The notes beneath the pieces are model-generated. The model searched no databases, was not told the origin of the DNA, and saw only the letters and a program-made list of their open reading frames with translations. The translations under genes were made by a program, and so were the position numbers. 64,000 bases of DNA from CAXMMR01 sp965198995 (GTDB lineage Bacteria; Pseudomonadota; Alphaproteobacteria; Acetobacterales; Acetobacteraceae), in NCBI GenBank assembly GCA_965198995.1, contig CBDAQG010000002.1:868001-932000 (forward strand). Reading direction: 5' to 3'. Shown piece by piece: positions 57,577-64,000 of this stretch (the stretch's first letter is position 1; each line of letters begins with the position of its first letter).

Positions 57577-59196
57577 TCACCCGAACACTCCGTGCAGAAA
57601 CCACCTGTGGTCGCCTGTTTCGGGATCGATCCCATCGCCGCGGCGGAACAGCCAGAAGCGGGCGCCTTCGTCGTCCTCCACCTGGAAGTAGTCGCGCACC
57701 GCGTTGGTCTCGCCGTCGCGCTTCCACCACTCGCCGAAGATGCGCTCGGGGCCGTCCGCCCGCACCACGTTGTGCTGGCGCCGACGCCAGGTGAAGCGGG
57801 CCGGCGGGTAGTCCGGCAACAGCGCCATGACCTGCACCTCCTGCGGTGGCGTGAGCAGCCGTGCCGGTCGCGGCCAGGTCCGCCTGGTGGGCCAGGGGGC
57901 GGCCGGGGCCAGCGGCGGGATGCGTCGGGTCGAGCGTTCCGGCACGTCGCTGTCCACGGCGGCGATGCGGTACAGCCGCTCGGCGCCGAGGCGGTTGATC
58001 AGCGTATCGACCAGGCCGGAGAGGTCGGCCTCGGGCGGCGCGTCGAGCCCGGCGACGAGCTGGCGGGCGTCGAGCCGGTCCACCAGGGGGGCGGAGAGCC
58101 GCATGTGCTCGATGCCGAAGCCAGCATCGATGCCCTCCAGCCGCTCCTGCAGCAGCCGCGTCAGGTGGGCCGGGGCGCGGGAGGATGCGGCGGTGCCGAT
58201 GCGCAGCACCTGCATCTGGCCGTCGACGCGTCGGCAGGCGAGGTCGAGCCGGCTGGCGCCGAGGCCGTCCCGGGTCAGTTGCTCGCACAGCGCCTCGACG
58301 AGCAGGCCGGTGGCGCGGGCCATTCCGGCGGGCGTGCAGACCGGTTCGGCAAAGCGGCGTTCGGCATCGACCATGCGCGGCGGGCTGATCGGGACGAGCG
58401 TCTCGTCGGTGTGGCCGAAGGCCTGGTCGAGCCGGGCCAGGACCTGCCGGCCGAGCCGGCGGGCGAGCGGGGCGCGGGCGGCGGCGGCGACCTGGCCGAT
58501 GGTGTCAAAGCCGAGTCGGTCGAGCACGGCCAGGCTGTCCGGGTCGAGCCGCAGCGCCGCGGCGGGCAGGTGGGCGAGGGCGGCCGGCAGCGTCGTGACG
58601 TCGCCGGGCAGCACGCTCAGCGGCGGCTCGGCATGGCGGGCGAGCGCATGGGCGGCACCCGGCGTGACGGCGATGGCGGCGCGGGCGCTGACGCCTCTGG
58701 CGGCGAGCCGGGCGGCCAGGTCGGCCAGCAGCGCGGCCTCGTCGGGCCAGAAATGGGTGCAGCCCGTCATGTCGATCCACAACCCGTCCGGGGCGTCGAC
58801 GGCAATGACGGGGCTGTAGCGGCGCAGGCACCAGACGGCGAGGGCGTGCAGGCCGGCGGCGTCGGCGGCCGGGTCGGCCGGTGCGACGGCGAGCTCGGGC
58901 AGCAGGGTCTGGGCCTGGCTCACCGCCATGCCGGGCAGAACGCCGCCGGCCTGGGCCTGCGCGTCGGCGGCGACGACCAGGCGTTTGGCTCCGAGGCGCG
59001 CGACGGTGGCGGAGCCCGACGAGGCCTGGCGCGGCTCATCCGACGTTGCGCCAGCCGAGGGGGGTTGCCGGCCGGAGATTGGGCGCGGCTCGCCAGGCGG
59101 CATCGGGCATGGACCGCCGGAGGGCAGCGGGCGCGGCTGCAGGGCGAGCCGGTCGGTTGGCCAGAACGGCAGGTTGAGCGAGACGACCCTGCGCAT
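57577..59196 (-). CDS. imuB: ImuB, Y-family polymerase-like mutasome hub
   Basis: A 539-residue DinB-like protein. It has the Y-family N-terminus RRVVSLNLPFWPTDRL, little-finger-type sequence, and a C-terminal DUF6504-like domain ending DHRWFLHGVFG. Family knowledge: ImuB lacks polymerase activity but binds the beta clamp, ImuA and DnaE2. It overlaps imuA by 161 bases in another frame. A Pro/Ser-rich insert (about residues 27-70) follows the first strand. Confidence 0.93.
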   Translation of the reverse strand: MRRVVSLNLPFWPTDRLALQPRPLPSGGPCPMPPGEPRPISGRQPPSAGATSDEPRQASSGSATVARLGAKRLVVAADAQAQAGGVLPGMAVSQAQTLLPELAVAPADPAADAAGLHALAVWCLRRYSPVIAVDAPDGLWIDMTGCTHFWPDEAALLADLAARLAARGVSARAAIAVTPGAAHALARHAEPPLSVLPGDVTTLPAALAHLPAAALRLDPDSLAVLDRLGFDTIGQVAAAARAPLARRLGRQVLARLDQAFGHTDETLVPISPPRMVDAERRFAEPVCTPAGMARATGLLVEALCEQLTRDGLGASRLDLACRRVDGQMQVLRIGTAASSRAPAHLTRLLQERLEGIDAGFGIEHMRLSAPLVDRLDARQLVAGLDAPPEADLSGLVDTLINRLGAERLYRIAAVDSDVPERSTRRIPPLAPAAPWPTRRTWPRPARLLTPPQEVQVMALLPDYPPARFTWRRRQHNVVRADGPERIFGEWWKRDGETNAVRDYFQVEDDEGARFWLFRRGDGIDPETGDHRWFLHGVFG

Positions 59197-59866
59197 CACA
59201 CGCCTCCACGATCCAGGACGCCGGCTCGCCGCCGCGGCATCGGGTGAGTTCAAGCCGCCAGAGCGCGCGTCCGGGGGCGGCGGGCATGCCTGCCGGGGTG
59301 CGGATGAGCGGGCCGGGCGAGGGCAGGTGGGCGACGCGCCAGCGGGTGAGCGCTGCCGTCGGCAGGCTGCCTGCCAGCTCGCCGCCACGGCTGAGCGCCA
59401 GCGCCATCACGCCCGAGCCCTCGGCCGCCAGGTTGAGCCGGCGCGAGGCGGTCATCGGCAGCCGCGCGAGCTCGCCGACGACGCAGGCGAGGCCCGGGTG
59501 GCGCAAGCCCTCCTCGATCACCTGCAGCACGCCCGCCCCGTCCGCCGCCTCGGCGCAGAGCACCCGGTCGGGGTCGAGCCCGGCCATCAGCAGGCCGGGG
59601 AGGTAGCGCTCGCGGGTGGCGCGCTGCCAGCACCACAGGATGCGGCCGGGCAGTCGGGCGGCGATGCCGGCGGCGAACAGCACGCCGGCGGTGCCGCAAT
59701 GCGGGTCTGCGACCTCGTGCAGGGCACCACGCTTGAGGCCCAGCCCCGGCAGACGTCGATCAAGGTCCGGCAAGCCGAATGGCAACACGTTATGGTCACG
59801 GTCCGCTGGCCGCTCCAGCACCCGGATGCGGGCACGCAGCTCGATAAGGGAGGAGGAGGGTGCCAT
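59036..59866 (-). CDS. imuA: ImuA, RecA-related SOS mutagenesis protein
   Basis: A 276-residue RecA/SulA-like protein. It begins LIELRARIRVLERPADR and has VLPFGLPDLDRRLPGLGLKR, GALHEVADPHCGTAGVLFAA and CVVGELARLPMTASRRLNLAA. Typical of ImuA in alphaproteobacteria, it lacks a full Walker A. The C-terminal quarter overlaps imuB in another frame. An SOS box lies 12 bases upstream of the ATG, so LexA most likely represses imuA-imuB and the downstream dnaE2. Confidence 0.93.
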   Translation of the reverse strand: MAPSSSLIELRARIRVLERPADRDHNVLPFGLPDLDRRLPGLGLKRGALHEVADPHCGTAGVLFAAGIAARLPGRILWCWQRATRERYLPGLLMAGLDPDRVLCAEAADGAGVLQVIEEGLRHPGLACVVGELARLPMTASRRLNLAAEGSGVMALALSRGGELAGSLPTAALTRWRVAHLPSPGPLIRTPAGMPAAPGRALWRLELTRCRGGEPASWIVEACDAQGRLAQPAVLANRPARPAAAPAALRRSMPDAAWRAAPNLRPATPLGWRNVG

Positions 59867-59877
59867 GGTCTGCTTAT

Positions 59878-59892
59878 GTTCTTACTTTGTTC
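59878..59892 (-). promoter_or_regulatory. SOS box (LexA operator), alphaproteobacterial type
   Basis: GTTC-TTACTTT-GTTC is an exact GTTC-N7-GTTC direct repeat, the alphaproteobacterial LexA site. It lies 12-26 bases upstream of the imuA start codon and in the 159-base divergent region shared with the second transglycosylase gene. I saw no other exact SOS box in the parts of the window I examined. Confidence 0.9.
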
Positions 59893-60025
59893 TCATCTAA
59901 CGATGTCGTCAACCGCGACGAACCGGCTGATGCCGTTTGATCACAGGTGCAAAGCCTTGGGAGCCTTTTGCCGTTATCATAGAAATCGGCTCAGCATTAC
60001 AACCGAGGCGTGTTACTCTCTTGGC

Positions 60026-60796
60026 ATGAGGATCCTGGCACGGTCAGTCCTGCTGGCACTCTGGCTGCTCGGCCTGGCTGTCTGCGCACAGGCGATGACG
60101 ATCATCGTGCCGACGGTCGAGCTGTCGCCGCCGGGGGCTCATGGGCCGGGTGAGGTGAGCGCCTGTCTTGCCGCCGCCGCTGCGAGCGAGCGCGACAAGG
60201 CTCTGCCGCCGGACCTGCTTGGCGCGATTGGCCGTGTCGAAAGCGGGCGCTGGGATCCTGCCGCCCGCGGCGTCGTGCCTTGGCCATGGACGGTGAACGC
60301 CGACGGCGCCGGGCGGACGTTTGCCTCTGCTGAGCAGGCGGTCGCCTATGTCACGTCGCTCCAGGCGCGCGGCGTGCGTTCGATCGACGTCGGCTGCTTC
60401 CAGGTCAACCTGCTCTACCATCCAAACGCCTTCGCCAGCCTGGATGAGGCGTTCGACCCGGGTGCGAATGCCGGCTACGCCGCCGACTTCCTCGGGCGGC
60501 TGCATCGCCGCAGCGGAAGTTGGGAGCAGGCTGTTGGTGACTACCACTCGCAGTCGCCACTGCAGGGCGAACCGTATCGGCGCCGGGTGCTGCTCAGCCT
60601 AGCCGGGCAAGATGGCCCTTCGGCTGCCATCCTCTCGCGGCCCGACCTGCGGCGGCGTGTGGCGTTTGCCCCGCAGGATCAGGTCACGATCTTGGCCTCC
60701 GCCAGCGTGCGCGCCATTGGCGTGTTGGGGCCGGACACCCCGATGCCGTCGCGTGTGATGCAACGAGGCCACATGCCACGGCTGTTTTACCCATGA
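60026..60796 (+). CDS. Lytic transglycosylase-like SLT domain protein, exported (paralogue 2)
   Basis: A 256-residue protein with a signal peptide (about 1-23, ending AQA) and the same SLT-type domain as the gene at 20400-21251: IGRVESGRWDP, PWPWTVNADG, ARGVRSIDVGCFQVNLLYHP, FASLDEAFDPGANAGYAADF, and GDYHSQSP. The catalytic Glu would be in VESGR. It lies just upstream of a Tad pilus locus, where such enzymes may open the wall for the secretion channel, and is divergent from imuA. Confidence 0.85.
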   Translation: MRILARSVLLALWLLGLAVCAQAMTIIVPTVELSPPGAHGPGEVSACLAAAAASERDKALPPDLLGAIGRVESGRWDPAARGVVPWPWTVNADGAGRTFASAEQAVAYVTSLQARGVRSIDVGCFQVNLLYHPNAFASLDEAFDPGANAGYAADFLGRLHRRSGSWEQAVGDYHSQSPLQGEPYRRRVLLSLAGQDGPSAAILSRPDLRRRVAFAPQDQVTILASASVRAIGVLGPDTPMPSRVMQRGHMPRLFYP

Positions 60797-60883
60797 GCAC
60801 AGTTGTATGAATATACGTGTAGGCGAACGCTGTACACCCGTTCTGCGGGTATATGTCACCCGTAACACGTTACGACAGCACGC

Positions 60884-62155
60884 TTGCTGCGTTCATCCAA
60901 CGGTGCCCCCGGCGTGTCACAGCCCAGCTCCCTTGCTGTCGGACTCCGCTCCCATCCGCCGTTCCTGACGGTCGATCGGGTCGTCGCCTGGAGCGCGATC
61001 CTGCTTATCGGTGAGTGCCTCGTCTTCCTGTTCTTCGTCGCCGGCACCCATGGCTGGATCGTCAAGCTGACAGGGCCCACCACGACCGACTACGTCAGCT
61101 TCTACGCCGCGGGGCGTCTTGCCGCAGGTGGCAATCCGGCTCTCGCCTACGACCCGGCGGCGCACTATCTGGCCGAGCAAGCCGTCACCGCGCCCGGCAT
61201 CGCCTACGTTTACTTCTTCTATCCGCCGACCTTCCTGCTGCTGTGCCGATTGCTGGCGCTGCTGCCTTATTTGTTCTCCTTCGTCGTCTTTGAGCTGGTC
61301 ACCGGCCTCACCTGGCTCGCCGGCCTAGCCGCCATTCTCAGGCGGCCTGATCGGGCCTGGTTGCTGCCGTGCCTTGCCTTTCCGGCATTGTTCTGGAATG
61401 TCGGCTTCGGTCAGAACGGCTTGCTAACCGCGTCCCTGTTCGCGTTTGCAACCCTTGCCTCGGATCGTCGTCCCTGGCTCGCCGGTCTGCTGTTCGGTGC
61501 CCTGTGCTATAAGCCGCATTTCGGCCTGCTGATCCCGGTTGCTTTGCTGTTCGGCCGACGGTGGCGCAGCATTGCCGGCGCGGCTTGCAGCCTGACGGGT
61601 TTGGCCCTGCTCTCGGTCGCGGCCTTTGGCTGGCGAGTCTGGCCGGCGTTTCTGCGGGTCTTTCTCGGCTCGCGCGGCACGTTCGAGGCCGGCCGCGTCA
61701 CGTTGTCGCACCTGGTGACGCCATTCGGCGCCGCCCTGCTGGCAGGCGCGACGGCGAACTGGGCTTACCGCGTGCAGGCGGCGGCAACGCTGCTCGCGGC
61801 CTGCTGCGTGGCCTGGCTGTGGTGGCGCGACGAACGGCCTGGTCTGCGCCACGCCGCACTGATCGCGGGCACGCTGCTCAGCATTCCGGTGGCGCTGACC
61901 TATGACCTGCTGTCCGCCGTCGTCGCGGCCGCCTGGTTGATCCGTGACGCTGCCGATCAGGGACGGTCCGGGCGGGATGCGCCGTTGCTCGGCCTGCTGT
62001 TCCTGACACCGCTTGCAGGACCCGCGCTCGGCCGCACTCTGCACCTGCAGATCGCACCCTTCGCCCTGCTCACCCTGCTCATGCTCTGCCTGCGCCATAG
62101 CGGCGTGACGCCGGTGGCGAAGCCTGTTCTGCGATCGCCGATGGCGGTCGGATGA
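60884..62155 (+). CDS. GT87/DUF2029-like membrane glycosyltransferase
   Basis: A 423-residue protein with about nine to ten hydrophobic helices. DYVSFYAAGRLAAGGNPALA and YVYFFYPPTFLLLCRLLALL are typical of the DUF2029 (mannosyltransferase-like, GT-C fold) family, and GFGQNGLLTASLFAFATL and GALCYKPHFGLLIPVALLF follow. The start is uncertain: TTG 60884 or GTG 60914, with no clear ribosome binding site. Sugar donor and acceptor are unknown. Confidence 0.82.
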   Translation: MLRSSNGAPGVSQPSSLAVGLRSHPPFLTVDRVVAWSAILLIGECLVFLFFVAGTHGWIVKLTGPTTTDYVSFYAAGRLAAGGNPALAYDPAAHYLAEQAVTAPGIAYVYFFYPPTFLLLCRLLALLPYLFSFVVFELVTGLTWLAGLAAILRRPDRAWLLPCLAFPALFWNVGFGQNGLLTASLFAFATLASDRRPWLAGLLFGALCYKPHFGLLIPVALLFGRRWRSIAGAACSLTGLALLSVAAFGWRVWPAFLRVFLGSRGTFEAGRVTLSHLVTPFGAALLAGATANWAYRVQAAATLLAACCVAWLWWRDERPGLRHAALIAGTLLSIPVALTYDLLSAVVAAAWLIRDAADQGRSGRDAPLLGLLFLTPLAGPALGRTLHLQIAPFALLTLLMLCLRHSGVTPVAKPVLRSPMAVG

Positions 62156-62345
62156 TGGCGCCTACTGAAAGCTCGCCCGATGTCACGAAAATCGACGCGC
62201 GCGTTTGTCCGTTAACGTTTGCGCAACCTGTATGGCCCAGAATGGCTGCAGGAATTGTTGTGCAGAACTCACGGGTCGCTGGCCAATTCCGCTGCTGAAG
62301 CGACGGTCGAGCAAGGTGCTTGGGCCAATCATGAGAGGACGCAAT

Positions 62346-62516
62346 ATGTATGAGTTCCTGAAGACTTGGATCGAGCTCAAGACCGACCGGCGCGCTGTGA
62401 CGGCGCTCGAGTATGGCTTGATCGCCGGTCTCGTTGCCGTGGTCATCATCGGTGCTGTGACGTCGCTTGGGACGAGCCTGAGCACGAAGTTCAGCACCAT
62501 CGCTGTCGACGTCTAA
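62346..62516 (+). CDS. Flp-family type IVb pilin
   Basis: A 56-residue pilin precursor: basic leader ending near TDRRAVTALEYGLIAGLVAV, with the prepilin-like cleavage before TALEYGLIAG, the conserved Glu-Tyr of Flp pilins, and one hydrophobic helix to about residue 45. It would be cleaved by the CpaA-type peptidase encoded next and assembled into Tad adhesion pili. ATG 62346 is chosen over the longer frame, whose N-terminus is unrelated. Confidence 0.9.
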   Translation: MYEFLKTWIELKTDRRAVTALEYGLIAGLVAVVIIGAVTSLGTSLSTKFSTIAVDV

Positions 62517-62586
62517 TCCTCCTGACGGGCAACGCTGGATGTCGTTCAGCCGGCAGCCAGCGTTGTTCGCCGCATAGTAAATTGCA

Positions 62587-63111
62587 ATGGAACAAAATGT
62601 GCCAACCTTGCTGCCTTATGGCGCTCAATTCGCGTTCTACAGTCTTGCCACCTGCCTGCTGGTCCTAGCGGCGCTTCACGACCTCGCATTCAGAACGGTC
62701 CCGAACTGGGTGTCTGTGGCGATACTGGGGCTCGGCATGGTTGAGGCCGGCTGCGACCACCATCTACTCTATAGTCTTGCGAGCACGGTGATCCTGTTTG
62801 TTGTTGCCGCGCTGTGTTGGCGACGTGGGCTGATGGGCGGCGGTGATGTGAAGTTGCTGGCGGCGAGCGTCGCGCTGCTACCGATCGGCAATCGGGTCGG
62901 ATTTGTGCTGTTAGTGGCGATCTGCGGCGGCCTCGTCGCCATCGTCTACCTCGTGCTGCAACGTGTGATCCGAACCCCGTCAACGGCAAAGCCGCAAGGT
63001 CTGCTGGGGCGCATTATGAAGGCGGAACGTTGGCGCGTCGCGCGACGCGGACCACTCCCGTATGCGTCGGCAATCGCTGCCGGTGCGCTCCTCATCGTTT
63101 TTGGCGGATAG
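62587..63111 (+). CDS. cpaA: Prepilin peptidase CpaA/TadV
   Basis: A 174-residue A24-family aspartyl peptidase. The two catalytic Asp are in LAALHDLAFRTVPNW and RRGLMGGGDVKLLAASVALL (GGGD). It has about five membrane helices. It cleaves and may methylate the Flp pilin encoded upstream. It is seven bases from cpaB. Confidence 0.92.
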   Translation: MEQNVPTLLPYGAQFAFYSLATCLLVLAALHDLAFRTVPNWVSVAILGLGMVEAGCDHHLLYSLASTVILFVVAALCWRRGLMGGGDVKLLAASVALLPIGNRVGFVLLVAICGGLVAIVYLVLQRVIRTPSTAKPQGLLGRIMKAERWRVARRGPLPYASAIAAGALLIVFGG

Positions 63112-63117
63112 GATCAG

Positions 63118-64000
63118 ATGCTCCTGAAGCTCGCCTTATTTGTTATCATGGCACTTGGCCTGGCCGGCTTCGGCGCCGTGGCGTGGATCAGCATACAGAC
63201 ACCGAGCAAACCTGCTGTGTCAGCGGTCGTGGTGCCGCGAACGAGCGTGCTGACGGCGGCGCACCTGGTGCGCGCCGGCAGTCTGCTGCGGCCGGAGGAT
63301 ATCGCAAGTGTCGACGTGCCGACGGAGAGCGTCACCAGCGGCGCTCGCATTGACACGCCTGGCTCACGATCCGAGCTGTTTGGCGCGATGGTGCGGCACA
63401 CTCTGTTGGCTGAGCAGCAGATCATTCCGGCCGACATCATGCGGCCTGGTGATCACGGCTTCCTGGCGGCGGTGCTGGAGCCAGGCATGCGCGCGGTGAC
63501 CGTTGCCGTTGATGCGGTTTCTGGCACGGCCGGTCTGATCTGGCCGGGCGACCATGTCGACATGATCCTCACGCAGAGTCTGGACGACCCAGGTGTGGGG
63601 TCATCGCACCGCATCTCGGCCGAAACGGTTCTCAGCGACGTTCGAGTGATCGCCATCGACCAGCAGATCCTTCAGGGCGCGACAGGAAGCCAAGTGCAGC
63701 CCGCACGGACGGTAACGCTTGAAGTTGCGCCAGGTGACGCTGAGAAGGTGTCAGTCGCTGAGCGCTTGGGCCATCTCTCGTTGACCATTCGATCTTTGGA
63801 CCTCGAGGCGGACAACGCCGCCAGCACAGCGCCGAGCCTGTCCAACTCGAGTGGCACCACAGCCGAGGTTACGAAGCCGATGATTTTGCCAAGTGCTGCG
63901 ACGACACGTGCTGCATCGCCAAGCGACGATTCCATAGCGGACCGCAAGCATGGCATCACCTATGGTGCTGACGTGTCATCCGCCGTTCGGAATGAGCGGA
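63118..64000 (+). CDS. cpaB: Flp pilus assembly protein CpaB (3' end outside the window)
   Basis: The first 294 residues are visible. An N-terminal signal anchor MLLKLALFVIMALGLAGFGA is followed by an SAF/antifreeze-type domain (HLVRAGSLLRPEDIASVDVP, VLEPGMRAVTVAVDAV, SGTAGLIWPGDHVDMIL), the hallmark of CpaB/RcpC. A low-complexity Ala/Ser/Thr region begins near residue 240. The gene runs off the right edge. It is the third Tad gene after flp and cpaA. Confidence 0.92.
   Translation, partial: MLLKLALFVIMALGLAGFGAVAWISIQTPSKPAVSAVVVPRTSVLTAAHLVRAGSLLRPEDIASVDVPTESVTSGARIDTPGSRSELFGAMVRHTLLAEQQIIPADIMRPGDHGFLAAVLEPGMRAVTVAVDAVSGTAGLIWPGDHVDMILTQSLDDPGVGSSHRISAETVLSDVRVIAIDQQILQGATGSQVQPARTVTLEVAPGDAEKVSVAERLGHLSLTIRSLDLEADNAASTAPSLSNSSGTTAEVTKPMILPSAATTRAASPSDDSIADRKHGITYGADVSSAVRNER

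Overview
The window is a 64 kb chromosomal segment of a GC-rich alphaproteobacterium, most likely an Acetobacteraceae or close Rhodospirillales member. This rests on the gene orders pal-cpoB-tilS-ftsH-folP-glmM, hisZ-purA, rpoH-rluD and imuA-imuB-dnaE2, on a GTTC-N7-GTTC SOS box, and on abundant short palindromic intergenic repeats. No database search was possible; family calls come from reading the proteins. It is mostly core genome, with no complete prophage, CRISPR array or transposase gene.

Layout. 0-9 kb: the 5' end of yebC, a histone-deacetylase-like amidohydrolase with a DUF192 protein, a retropepsin-like protein, tRNA-Pro, an NDUFS4-like complex I protein, tRNA-Arg, a small DMT transporter, ygfZ, and an overlapping GT9-GT4-asnB sugar operon. 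9-18 kb: pal, cpoB, tilS, ftsH, a DUF429 protein, folP, glmM and thiD. 18-26 kb: a PhzF-like isomerase, serC, a lytic transglycosylase, hisZ-purA, then rpoH and rluD on the minus strand. 26-36 kb: an SDR, an ABC-F ATPase coupled to a 52-residue lipoprotein, a DsbA/FrnE-like protein, an MFS transporter, an orphan GT2, a DUF1328 membrane protein with a strong terminator, a prolyl oligopeptidase and tRNA-Thr. 36-47 kb: a DegP-type protease, nrdA-nrdB, a TrmN6-like methyltransferase with DUF2007, a polyprenyl diphosphate synthase, pyrE, a small block of orphan genes, and gltA. 47-54 kb: a coupled ATP-grasp/DedA pair, an AsmA-family protein and a CHASE3-PAS hybrid histidine kinase. 54-60 kb: the SOS mutasome imuA-imuB-dnaE2 behind a clear SOS box. 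60-64 kb: a second lytic transglycosylase, a GT87-like membrane protein and the start of a Tad pilus locus (flp, cpaA, cpaB).

The most unusual content is the repeat load. Element I is a set of two GC-rich hairpins whose arms covary between copies. Element II is a T-rich inverted-repeat module at five loci. A third palindrome of about 56 bp occurs four times, and at least two copies sit inside a hairpin of element I, so one element has inserted into another. There is also a perfect four-copy 30-bp tandem array built from element I. Copies lie against the starts of tilS, thiD and serC, and inside the nrdAB and imuB-dnaE2 gene pairs. A separate two-copy element of about 124-154 bp, with a 16-bp palindrome at one end, is unexplained.
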